A stretch of DNA of 6,695 nt, taken from assembly GCA_905204225.1 (NCBI GenBank), contig CAJKZK010000094.1, positions 1 to 6,695 of the forward strand. Direction: 5' to 3'. The position numbers were made by a program, and so were the translations under genes. Shown here one piece after another: positions 1 to 5,226 of the stretch (its first letter is position 1; the number at the start of each line of letters is the position of its first letter). The notes beneath the pieces are model-generated. The model ran no database searches. It worked only from the letters and a program-made list of their open reading frames with translations, and was not told the origin of the DNA. Source of the DNA: an uncultured Bacillota bacterium. GTDB taxonomy: Bacteria; Bacillota_I; Bacilli_A; RFN20; CAG-449.

Positions 1-36
1 AAATTTTATCAATAAAAAAGAAATTAGCATATGGAG

Positions 37-1368
37 TTATCTTGTATAAAAATTTCCTTGTCCAAAATTTTCTTGTATAATTTTATAACAAATTATTGCT
101 TTATATTTTGTTTTTCCTTCCATAACATTTTTAGAAGCAGCCATTTTTCCATTCACAGATTTTTCTTCTAAAAGAATTATTCCTTCATTATCTTCCAAAA
201 TAAAGTCAATTTCTAAATGTTCTGTTCCATTAGAAAAATAATATAAAGGTAATCCAACTTTATTAATAGTAATAGCAAGTAAATTTTCAAATATTGCACC
301 TTTTCTACTATCTAATTCATTTAATAAAAATTCTTGAGATGTTGATAAAGGATACATTGCCATCAATAAACCAATATCCGTAATAAAAGCTTTAAAATAA
401 TTTTTATCAACATTAGCTTCAAGTGGTTTTTCTATTGCATTTAAATTAAAACATCTTAATACTAAACCAACTTTTTCTAGCCATTCGAAAGGTTCTTCAA
501 ATTCAGAAGCTCTACCACCTTTTTTTATTTCTGAATATTTAAATTTATGAGTATCTGTTTCTCTAGCTAATTGACTAGGAATAGAATCTAATATTTTATT
601 TAAAGTTGTTTGAAGTCTATAATCTATTTCTTCTTCATTTTTATCATTAATAAATCTACCAAAATCCGCTCTATAATCTTTTATTAATCCTTCTAAATAT
701 TCACGAGATTTTATATAATTATTAGTACATAAAAATAATTTAATAGATTCAGGCATGCCACCTACAACAACATATCTTTTTATCATTTCTTTATAATAAT
801 CAACTAATGCTTGAGGAATTTCTTTTTTTTGACTTGTATATTGTTTTAATATATCAATATTTTTTTCTTCTAATCCATTAGCCCATAAAAATTCTTCAAA
901 ATCTAGTGATGTCATTTGAATTATAGTTTCATATCCTGTTGGAATATCTATTTTTTGTTTTCTTCTATAATTCAACACTCCTAATAAGCTTCCTGTTGCA
1001 ATGACAGTATACCTTTTATCAAGAGCAAAACTCTTAAAAGAAGTTCTAGCTAATGGACAATCACCAATTTCTTCAAAAATTAATATTGTTTTATAAGGTA
1101 TAAATTCTTTATTTGGAAAATATGGCATTGAATTTCTAATTATTGAATCAACATCAAGATTTCCATCAAATATTTTTCTAAGTGATTTATTATGTCTAAA
1201 ATCATATATAATTACATTTTCATATTCTTCATGTGCGAATTTATCAACTATATAACTTTTTCCAATTTGTCTAAGTCCATCAACAATAAGAGGTACCTTA
1301 TTTGGATCATTATTCCATTCATATAATTTTTTCTCTATTTTTCTTTTAAATTCAATTTTCTTTTCCAT
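37..1368 (-). CDS. AAA_14-type ATPase with C-terminal DUF4143 / nuclease-like domain
   Basis: The 443-residue product belongs to the ATP-binding family that joins an AAA_14 ATPase core to a DUF4143 domain; its biochemical role is not established. A Walker A loop, GLRQIGKS, lies at residues 31-38. The Walker B region (residues 95-100, ILIFEE) has Glu where Asp is usual. A sensor-like ATGS follows at 124-127, then the family signature FEEFLWANG (157-165). The C-terminal half shows DSIPSQLARE (261-270), GAIFEN (357-362) and an EIDF...EEK pattern (386-403) resembling a PD-(D/E)XK nuclease fold. The ATG at 1368 is supported by AGGTGA at 1375-1380, six bases upstream. The stop falls just before the usual family end: the next frame reads ITPYANFFFIDKI, so a one-base frameshift may have clipped the tail. 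A truncated paralogue lies at 3116-3835. The family call is firm; the function is unknown. Confidence 0.93.
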   Translation of the reverse strand: MEKKIEFKRKIEKKLYEWNNDPNKVPLIVDGLRQIGKSYIVDKFAHEEYENVIIYDFRHNKSLRKIFDGNLDVDSIIRNSMPYFPNKEFIPYKTILIFEEIGDCPLARTSFKSFALDKRYTVIATGSLLGVLNYRRKQKIDIPTGYETIIQMTSLDFEEFLWANGLEEKNIDILKQYTSQKKEIPQALVDYYKEMIKRYVVVGGMPESIKLFLCTNNYIKSREYLEGLIKDYRADFGRFINDKNEEEIDYRLQTTLNKILDSIPSQLARETDTHKFKYSEIKKGGRASEFEEPFEWLEKVGLVLRCFNLNAIEKPLEANVDKNYFKAFITDIGLLMAMYPLSTSQEFLLNELDSRKGAIFENLLAITINKVGLPLYYFSNGTEHLEIDFILEDNEGIILLEEKSVNGKMAASKNVMEGKTKYKAIICYKIIQENFGQGNFYTR

Positions 1369-1386
1369 AACATTTCACCTATATTT

Positions 1387-1414
1387 ATTATATATTATTT
1401 TCGTAAAATGTAAA
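1387..1414 (-). promoter_or_regulatory. Promoter of the first ATPase gene
   Basis: On the minus strand, TTTACA (1409-1414) and TATAAT (1387-1392) are separated by 16 bp, close to a sigma-70/SigA consensus. Transcription would begin near 1380, leaving a leader of about a dozen bases. The -35 box and spacer lie inside the first unit of the 32-bp repeat array, so a protein bound there would probably compete with RNA polymerase. This is predicted from sequence only. Confidence 0.5.
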
Positions 1415-1475
1415 TATTTACACAAAACGATTTCGTAAAATGTAATTTTATACACAAAACGATTTCGTAAAATGT
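1399..1475. repeat. Three-unit 32-bp-period direct repeat with dyad cores upstream of the ATPase
   Basis: TTTCGTAAAATGT starts at 1399, 1431 and 1463, an exact 32-bp period (about three helical turns). The first two units also share ACACAAAACGA at their ends. The junctions create a perfect dyad, ACGA-TT-TCGT, at 1427-1436 and again at 1459-1468; the promoter-proximal unit keeps only the right half. The arrangement looks like tandem operators for a dimeric regulator, placed over the ATPase promoter. It is not CRISPR-like, because the sequence between the conserved cores is also similar from unit to unit. Confidence 0.8.
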
Positions 1476-1648
1476 TATATTAAATAAATTTTCTTAATAT
1501 TTATTTTTTAAATTTATCACTTTTAAATTGAAAAAATCTTTATAAATTTATCTATTTATAAATACTTATTCCTTTTAATTTTGCTCTTTTTATTAATAAC
1601 TATACGTGATTTAATAAATTAACAATCAAAATAATTAAAAAAATCTTT

Positions 1649-1885
1649 ATGAAAATTGTTATTTTGAATACGAGTCCAAGAAGAAAAGAGAATATAATAT
1701 CACATATAAGTGCATTTATTAAAGTCACTAACCATGATGAGATTGTTTTACTAATCTTATCTATATAACTACAAGCTGTTCTTCCATGTTTCTATATCAT
1801 TAATAATCCTTACTTTTTTTATGATATAAGTGACATTAATATTATTTGAAGAACTAATTGTTTTTATAAAGAAAGGAAATTATAT
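1649..1885 (+). pseudogene. Relic of a flavodoxin-fold NAD(P)H-dependent oxidoreductase
   Basis: A single reading frame retains landmarks of the flavodoxin/NADPH-dependent FMN-reductase family. It starts MKIVILNTSPRR (the usual N-terminus is close to MKIVILNGSPRKNGNT, with the SPR flavin-phosphate loop). It then has VLPCFY, NPYFFYDISDI (compare the family's SPIYFYSISAQLK) and RTNCFYKERK (compare DRTQALYARKY). The frame is broken by TAA at 1766 and TGA at 1847, and the total length is far below the usual 170-200 residues, so internal segments have been lost. No Shine-Dalgarno site is visible before the ATG at 1649. The family assignment rests on remembered consensus motifs. The relic ends in the ribosome binding site of the next gene. 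Confidence 0.55.
1871..1877 (+). promoter_or_regulatory. Ribosome binding site fixing the dehydrogenase start
   Basis: GAAAGGA lies nine bases before the ATG at 1887. The open frame extends upstream to 1830, but that extension has no such site and adds 19 residues that do not belong to the fold. The site sits inside the KER codons of the broken flavodoxin-like gene. Confidence 0.65.
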
Positions 1886-1886
1886 T

Positions 1887-2837
1887 ATGAACGATAAATG
1901 TGTAGTATTAAACGCTAAAAAAATGAATTTTGATGGAAAACTAGATTTTTCTATTTTATCTTCTGATGTTACAGTATATGATGATACAACTGAACAGCAA
2001 TTAATAAAACGTATTCAAGGAAAAGATATTATTGTAACAAAAGAAATGCCTGTAAATGCAGAAATGATACAACAATTTCCAAAATCTATCAAACTAATTT
2101 GTGAAGCAGGTACAGGATATAATAATATTGATCTTGAAGCCGCTAGAAAAAGAGGGATTACGGTTTGTAATATACCTGCATACAGTACAGATCGTGTAGC
2201 CCATACTGCAATAATGATGATATTGAATTTGAGTTCTTCAATGCAAATACAAATGAAAATGTTAGCATGTGGAAACCATGATAATTTTACTAAAAATCTT
2301 CAAGTTCCACATGTTGAAGTAAATAATAAAACTCTTGGTGTTATAGGGGCTGGACATATTGGTAAGAAAGTCATTCAAATTGCACGAGCTCTAGATATGA
2401 ATATACTTGTACATAGTAGAACACCAAAAGAAGATGAAGAAAATATCCATTATGTATCGCTTGAAGAATTACTTAAAAATAGTGATTTTGTTTCTTTACA
2501 TTGTCCATTAACAGAAAATACAAAACATATGATTAACAAAGAAACTTTATCACTTATGAAACCATCAGCGTTTATCATTAATACTGCTAGAGGTGCACTT
2601 ATTGATGAAAAGGCTCTTATAGAAGCATTAAAAAATGGTACAATTGCAGGAGCAGGACTTGATGTTCAAGAAAATGAACCACCTGAAGAAACCAGCCCTC
2701 TTTATATTATGGATAATGTCATTTTAACACCTCATATGGGATGGAAAGGTCTTGAAACAAGAAAGCGTTTGGTTTCTATTTTATCTGACAATATAAAGAA
2801 GTTTATAGAAGGAAATCCAATCAATGTTGTATCGTAA
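1887..2837 (+). CDS. D-2-hydroxyacid dehydrogenase, glycerate/hydroxypyruvate reductase-like
   Basis: The 316-residue enzyme is a cytoplasmic NAD(P)-dependent D-isomer-specific 2-hydroxyacid dehydrogenase. It would interconvert a 2-keto acid such as hydroxypyruvate or glyoxylate and the D-2-hydroxyacid; the exact substrate is unknown. The N-terminal catalytic half carries AGTGYNNID (74-82) and NIPAYSTDRVAH (95-106). The nucleotide fold begins GVIGAGHIGKK (151-161). The catalytic triad is visible: Arg235 in INTARG, Glu264 in ENEP and His283 in TPHMGW. Where NAD-specific members have Asp at the end of the second strand, this one reads VHSRTPK (175-181), which suggests NADP(H) preference. The tail PINVVS matches the usual family end, so the gene looks complete. 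It is the only clearly metabolic gene here, and its strand opposes its neighbours. Confident family, moderate subfamily. Confidence 0.95.
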   Translation: MNDKCVVLNAKKMNFDGKLDFSILSSDVTVYDDTTEQQLIKRIQGKDIIVTKEMPVNAEMIQQFPKSIKLICEAGTGYNNIDLEAARKRGITVCNIPAYSTDRVAHTAIMMILNLSSSMQIQMKMLACGNHDNFTKNLQVPHVEVNNKTLGVIGAGHIGKKVIQIARALDMNILVHSRTPKEDEENIHYVSLEELLKNSDFVSLHCPLTENTKHMINKETLSLMKPSAFIINTARGALIDEKALIEALKNGTIAGAGLDVQENEPPEETSPLYIMDNVILTPHMGWKGLETRKRLVSILSDNIKKFIEGNPINVVS

Positions 2838-2898
2838 CAAACACTTAATTAAAAATCTATAAATCAATATAAATAAATTTCTATAAAAATTAAAAGAA

Positions 2899-2922
2899 AA
2901 ATAAATTGCAATTTTTTTATTT
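2899..2922. terminator. Possible weak AT-only bidirectional terminator
   Basis: AAATAAA (2899-2905) can pair with TTTATTT (2916-2922) around a loop that contains TTGCAA, with an A-run on one side and a T-run on the other. It lies between the convergent dehydrogenase and second-ATPase units, the expected place for a shared terminator. The stem has no G-C pair, so it may be no more than base-composition noise. Confidence 0.25.
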
Positions 2923-2970
2923 GGAATTAAGTATTTTTTATATCTATTTGATTATTTTTTTATTTTATAT

Positions 2971-3117
2971 TTAGTCATAAATATCATCAAGACTTATTAA
3001 AATATAATTATTATCATTTGTTATATTAAAACCTGTTTTTGAAATAAAACCATAATTAATAAGATTTAAATTAGTTTTAGCGACTTGTAATATTTCTTCA
3101 TTTACTATATGATTATC
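2971..3117 (-). pseudogene. Out-of-frame continuation of the truncated ATPase
   Basis: Directly after the stop at 3116 the adjacent minus-strand frame stays open to TAA at 2971. It reads DNHIVNEEILQVAKTN and ends in ILISLDDIYD. Skipping one base at the stop would join DFGRRKDKN to this segment, and the join looks natural for the family (DFGRR..N..IVNEE). The remainder has no DSIPSQLA, GAIFEN or D...ExK motifs. Even a repaired reading frame would therefore lack most of DUF4143, implying a deletion as well as a frameshift. The homology of the distal part is not recognised. Confidence 0.4.
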
Positions 3118-3835
3118 AATTTTTATCTTTTCGTCTTCCAAAATCTGTTTTCATATCAAACACTGTATTATTAAGTTCTTTAAATGCATCAACTATTCTA
3201 TTTGTTTTTAAATATTCTTTTATAACTTTAGGAAATCCACCTATACAAGAATATTTTAAATATAATTCCTTATATAATTTATGAATATTATCTAGTATTG
3301 GTTTTTTAGCATTAAAATATGTTACAAGTTGATTAATTTGTTGTTCATTATATCCTAAAGCCCATAAAAATTCTTCAAAATCCATTGTTTTCATTTGTAT
3401 AATATCTTCATATCCAGTTGGTGCTGGTGTTGTGTCCCCAATAACATACCCATTAATTCCTAAATATGATCCACTTCCAATAACATTGTATCTTTTATCA
3501 TTTTTAAAGTTTTTAAAAGATAAACGTGCTTTAGGACAATCTTGAATTTCATCAAAAAATATCAATATATTATTAGATTCAAAATCAAAATTAGGAAAAC
3601 GTAAAGATATATTTGAAATAATAGTATCAACATCTAAATTTACATCAAAATCAGAGCAAAATTCTGGATTAGTCCAAAAATTCAATTCAATTAGTTGGAG
3701 ATTATTTCTTTTAGCAAATTCTTGAATTATTTCAGTTTTTCCACATTGACGTATACCTACTACTAATGCTGGTGATTTATTTTCTTTTTTCAACCAGTTA
3801 TCTAAAAACACATCTATTTTTCTTTTAAAATACAT
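3116..3835 (-). CDS. Truncated AAA_14 ATPase (second paralogue, C-terminal domain lost)
   Basis: This is a paralogue of the 37-1368 gene, reduced to the ATPase core (239 residues against about 400-450 in intact members). It shows Walker A GIRQCGKT at 27-34, a canonical Walker B LIFFDEIQDCP at 91-101, GSGS at 120-123, and FEEFLWALG followed by KYSCIGGFP. It stops at DFGRRKDKN, exactly where the DUF4143 domain begins in the first copy. The chosen start is the ATG at 3835: AAAGGG lies upstream and MYFKRKID aligns with EFKRKIEK of the paralogue. A longer reading from a TTG at 3874 would run through a regulatory repeat and is rejected. The product may be a non-functional remnant or a free ATPase domain. 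Confidence 0.8.
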   Translation of the reverse strand: MYFKRKIDVFLDNWLKKENKSPALVVGIRQCGKTEIIQEFAKRNNLQLIELNFWTNPEFCSDFDVNLDVDTIISNISLRFPNFDFESNNILIFFDEIQDCPKARLSFKNFKNDKRYNVIGSGSYLGINGYVIGDTTPAPTGYEDIIQMKTMDFEEFLWALGYNEQQINQLVTYFNAKKPILDNIHKLYKELYLKYSCIGGFPKVIKEYLKTNRIVDAFKELNNTVFDMKTDFGRRKDKN

Positions 3836-3848
3836 TTCAAACCCTTTC

Positions 3849-3904
3849 ATAACAAAATCGGAGCGAATTTTCAACTATTTTATAACAAATTCGGAGCGAA
3901 TTTT
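3849..3904. repeat. Two-unit 33-bp-period palindromic repeat upstream of the second ATPase
   Basis: The 23-bp unit ATAACAAA(A/T)TCGG plus AGCGAATTTT occurs at 3849-3871 and 3882-3904 with one difference, a 33-bp period. Each unit holds a dyad. In the distal copy AAATTCG-GAG-CGAATTT (3887-3903) is perfect; the proximal copy has one mismatch. One unit falls between the -35 and -10 boxes and the other in the leader, so this looks like a tandem operator. The sequence differs entirely from the array before the first ATPase, but the architecture is the same. Confidence 0.8.
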
Positions 3905-3908
3905 GAAA
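3879..3908 (-). promoter_or_regulatory. Candidate promoter of the second ATPase gene
   Basis: On the minus strand TTTCAA (3903-3908) and TATAAA (3879-3884) are spaced by 18 bp. The upstream palindromic repeat unit fills the space between the two boxes, as expected for repression by occlusion. The -35 match is only moderate. Confidence 0.35.
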
Positions 3909-4030
3909 ATGTAAGATTCTCAGTAAAGAGAGACAACTATATTGAAATGAATTATAAATTTATTCCTATATTCTAAAATGAAAAAATAAATTTAAGTAAT
4001 AATGTTAAAATCTATTTGACTAAAATGGTA

Positions 4031-4897
4031 TCATTTTTCATTTTCAATTTCTTCATAATAGTAAGAATAATCAATACCTTTTATAATCAATTCTCTATTT
4101 TCAAAATCACTAGTTAGAGAATTCTTAATCAATATAAATATTTGTTTAGATGAAGAAGGAGAAACACTCATAGCATCTAAATATTCTTTTTTATCTATTT
4201 TTGACCAATCAACACATTTCTTTAAAGAACGAATTAATATTTGGTCTAACCATATTCTTGTTGCTCTGCCATTTCCTTCCATAAATGGATGAGCAATATT
4301 CATTTCAACATATTTATCTACTATTTGTTCTATTGTGTTTTCTGGCATCTTATCAATATCATTTAATATACTTTGCAAATGCAGAGCATTAGCAAACATA
4401 AATCCACCTTTTGAAATGTTTTTATTTCTAATTTTCCCAGCAAAATCATAAAGTCCTTCAAATAGATATGAATGAATTTGTTGTAATCCTCTTGTTGTTC
4501 CAACTTCTATATCATAAATTACTCCAGAATTAATCAAATCATAAGCTTTCTTTTTACTTTGTTCATCAAGTGGATCATTATTTCCCTTTAGCCATTCTTT
4601 TAAAATCTTTCTACGTTTTCTTGGAAGAATATCTAAAAGAATATCCAAATCTTTAATTAATAAACAATCAGTATCATAAACTTTACCATCTGAAGCAGTT
4701 ATTTTCAGTTGCTTGCAATTTGCTAATAACTCACTATTTCTTGTTTTAATAGTATACCAATATATTCTAGGGTTTGATGTTTCAACTACTGCTGCTATTA
4801 AATCTATAGCGCAAACAAGCCAAGATGATGTTTCTTCATCCCACCTTGACCTTACAGGTTTTTTATTAAAATATCTTATTGATGTTTTTTCAAGCAT
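4031..4897 (-). CDS. Bro-N-like domain fused to Fic protein adenylyltransferase
   Basis: The product has 288 residues. Fic domains usually transfer AMP from ATP to target proteins, and many act as toxins. The catalytic motif HPFMEGNGRATR (203-214) is complete, including His203 and the anion-binding GNGR. The core runs from GTTRGLQQIHSYLFEGLYDF (133-152) to the C-terminus. The tail SYYYEE (278-283) resembles the class III inhibitory motif [S/T]xxxE[G/N], with Glu282 in the inhibitory position and Glu instead of Gly/Asn after it. The first 105 or so residues resemble the Bro-N DNA-binding domain of phage antirepressors and DinD: VRSRWDEETSSWLVCAIDLI, TSNPRIYWYTIKTR, QLKITASDGK, ILKEWL. The ATG at 4897 has GGTGA at 4904-4908. 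No separate antitoxin gene is recognised; the inhibitory helix would serve in cis. Function as an autoregulated AMP-transferase is inferred. Confidence 0.92.
   Translation of the reverse strand: MLEKTSIRYFNKKPVRSRWDEETSSWLVCAIDLIAAVVETSNPRIYWYTIKTRNSELLANCKQLKITASDGKVYDTDCLLIKDLDILLDILPRKRRKILKEWLKGNNDPLDEQSKKKAYDLINSGVIYDIEVGTTRGLQQIHSYLFEGLYDFAGKIRNKNISKGGFMFANALHLQSILNDIDKMPENTIEQIVDKYVEMNIAHPFMEGNGRATRIWLDQILIRSLKKCVDWSKIDKKEYLDAMSVSPSSSKQIFILIKNSLTSDFENRELIIKGIDYSYYYEEIENEK
4705..4731. repeat. Intragenic arm of an inverted repeat inside the Bro-N-Fic gene
   Basis: TCAGTTGCTTGCAATTTG (4705-4722) is the exact reverse complement of 4944-4961. After a 3-bp mismatch, ATAACT (4726-4731) pairs with 4935-4940, giving 24 matches in 27. 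It contains a small dyad, TTGC-TT-GCAA. In the gene it encodes ELLANCKQLK, around the conserved QLK of the Bro-N domain, so this copy is constrained by coding. Confidence 0.8.
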
Positions 4898-4914
4898 ACA
4901 TTATCACCATTAAT

Positions 4915-4923
4915 ATTATATCA
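4915..4923 (-). promoter_or_regulatory. Extended -10 promoter of the Bro-N-Fic gene
   Basis: The minus strand reads TGATATAAT, a perfect extended -10 element (TGnTATAAT), 17 bases upstream of the ATG. Transcription would start near 4908, giving a very short leader that begins at the Shine-Dalgarno site. The region 17 bp upstream (TAGATA, 4938-4943) is a poor -35 and lies in the upstream arm of the inverted repeat. Confidence 0.5.
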
Positions 4924-4934
4924 TAAAGCACATC

Positions 4935-4961
4935 AGTTATCTACAAATTGCAAGCAACTGA
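4935..4961. repeat. Promoter arm of the Bro-N-Fic inverted repeat
   Basis: CAAATTGCAAGCAACTGA (4944-4961), with AGTTAT (4935-4940), is the inverted partner of 4705-4731. It covers the -35 region of the predicted promoter and the bases just upstream. Centre-to-centre distance to the intragenic arm is 230 bp, close to a whole number of helical turns. Confidence 0.8.
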
Positions 4962-4999
4962 CAGAATAAACGCATAAATTAAATTAATCAAAAAAAGAT

Positions 5000-5041
5000 A
5001 AAAGTTATAAGAAAATAAAAATTATGAGTATTATAACTTTT
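5000..5041. terminator. AT-rich hairpin, possible terminator downstream of the second Fic-type gene
   Basis: AAAAGTTATAA (5000-5010) and TTATAACTTTT (5031-5041) form a perfect 11-bp stem with a 20-base loop. T-rich sequence follows on both strands. It lies about 190 bases after the stop of the 5227-5895 gene and before the promoter of the Bro-N-Fic gene, so it would insulate the two. It overlaps the end of the small ORF at 5005-5184. Confidence 0.4.
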
Positions 5042-5184
5042 TTTATTTGTTTATTTTTTATTTTTGTTTTAATCCAATTATCAAATTGATCTTTTGAAGA
5101 AAATTGTAAAATTACTTCACTTTTTGTAAAACAATATAGTATTTTATCTAACATATATAATCCGCTTTTTAACCAAAATAACAT
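5005..5184 (-). CDS. Small unrecognised ORF (uncertain)
   Basis: A 59-codon frame reads MLFWLKSGLYMLDKILYCF at its start and ends in the hydrophobic stretch VIILIIFIFL. A central polar part (SSKDQFDNWIKTKIKN) has ordinary protein composition. An internal ATG at 5154 has a weak AGCGGA upstream; the ATG at 5184 has no obvious ribosome binding site. GGTTAAAAA occurs twice upstream, 31 bp apart (minus strand, 5197-5205 and 5166-5174). I recognise no family. It could be a remnant of a larger gene, a small membrane-tethered peptide, or chance. Confidence 0.22.
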   Translation of the reverse strand: MLFWLKSGLYMLDKILYCFTKSEVILQFSSKDQFDNWIKTKIKNKQIKKVIILIIFIFL

Positions 5185-5226
5185 GAAAGTGGTATGTTTT
5201 TAACCCTTTTAAGTAAATTTGGTTAA

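Noticed and set aside
1399..1475. Short CRISPR array
   Set aside because: Only three units; the intervening sequence is nearly the same in each, no cas gene is present, and the array overlaps a promoter.
1476..1648. Small genes or RNA in the AT-rich gap
   Set aside because: Only a 13-base direct repeat (AAAAAATCTTTAT at 1531 and 1638) was seen, which is weak evidence in such AT-rich DNA.
1830..1886. Longer start for the dehydrogenase (19 extra residues)
   Set aside because: It begins at a non-ATG codon, has no ribosome binding site and does not extend the fold; the ATG at 1887 has GAAAGGA at good spacing.
1847..3118. Mycoplasma-type code with TGA as tryptophan, which would read through stops at 1847 and 3116
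   Set aside because: The Trp codons checked in the intact genes are TGG, and reading through the TGA at 3116 meets TAA at once.
3836..3874. Extended N-terminus of the second ATPase from TTG 3874
   Set aside because: The extension reads through an operator repeat unit; the ATG at 3835 has AAAGGG upstream and aligns with the paralogue start.
3956..3993. Inverted repeat AAATTTATT/AATAAATTT as a terminator for the Bro-N-Fic gene
   Set aside because: The stem is A-T only and no T-run follows on the minus strand.
4713..4913. Plus-strand ORF of 66 codons opposite the Bro-N-Fic gene
   Set aside because: Antisense shadow of a well-supported gene; no ribosome binding site and no family resemblance.
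5005..5184. Antitoxin partner (FicA-like) for the Fic protein
   Set aside because: No SxxxEG inhibitory motif is present; the Fic protein carries an inhibitory-type motif in its own tail.
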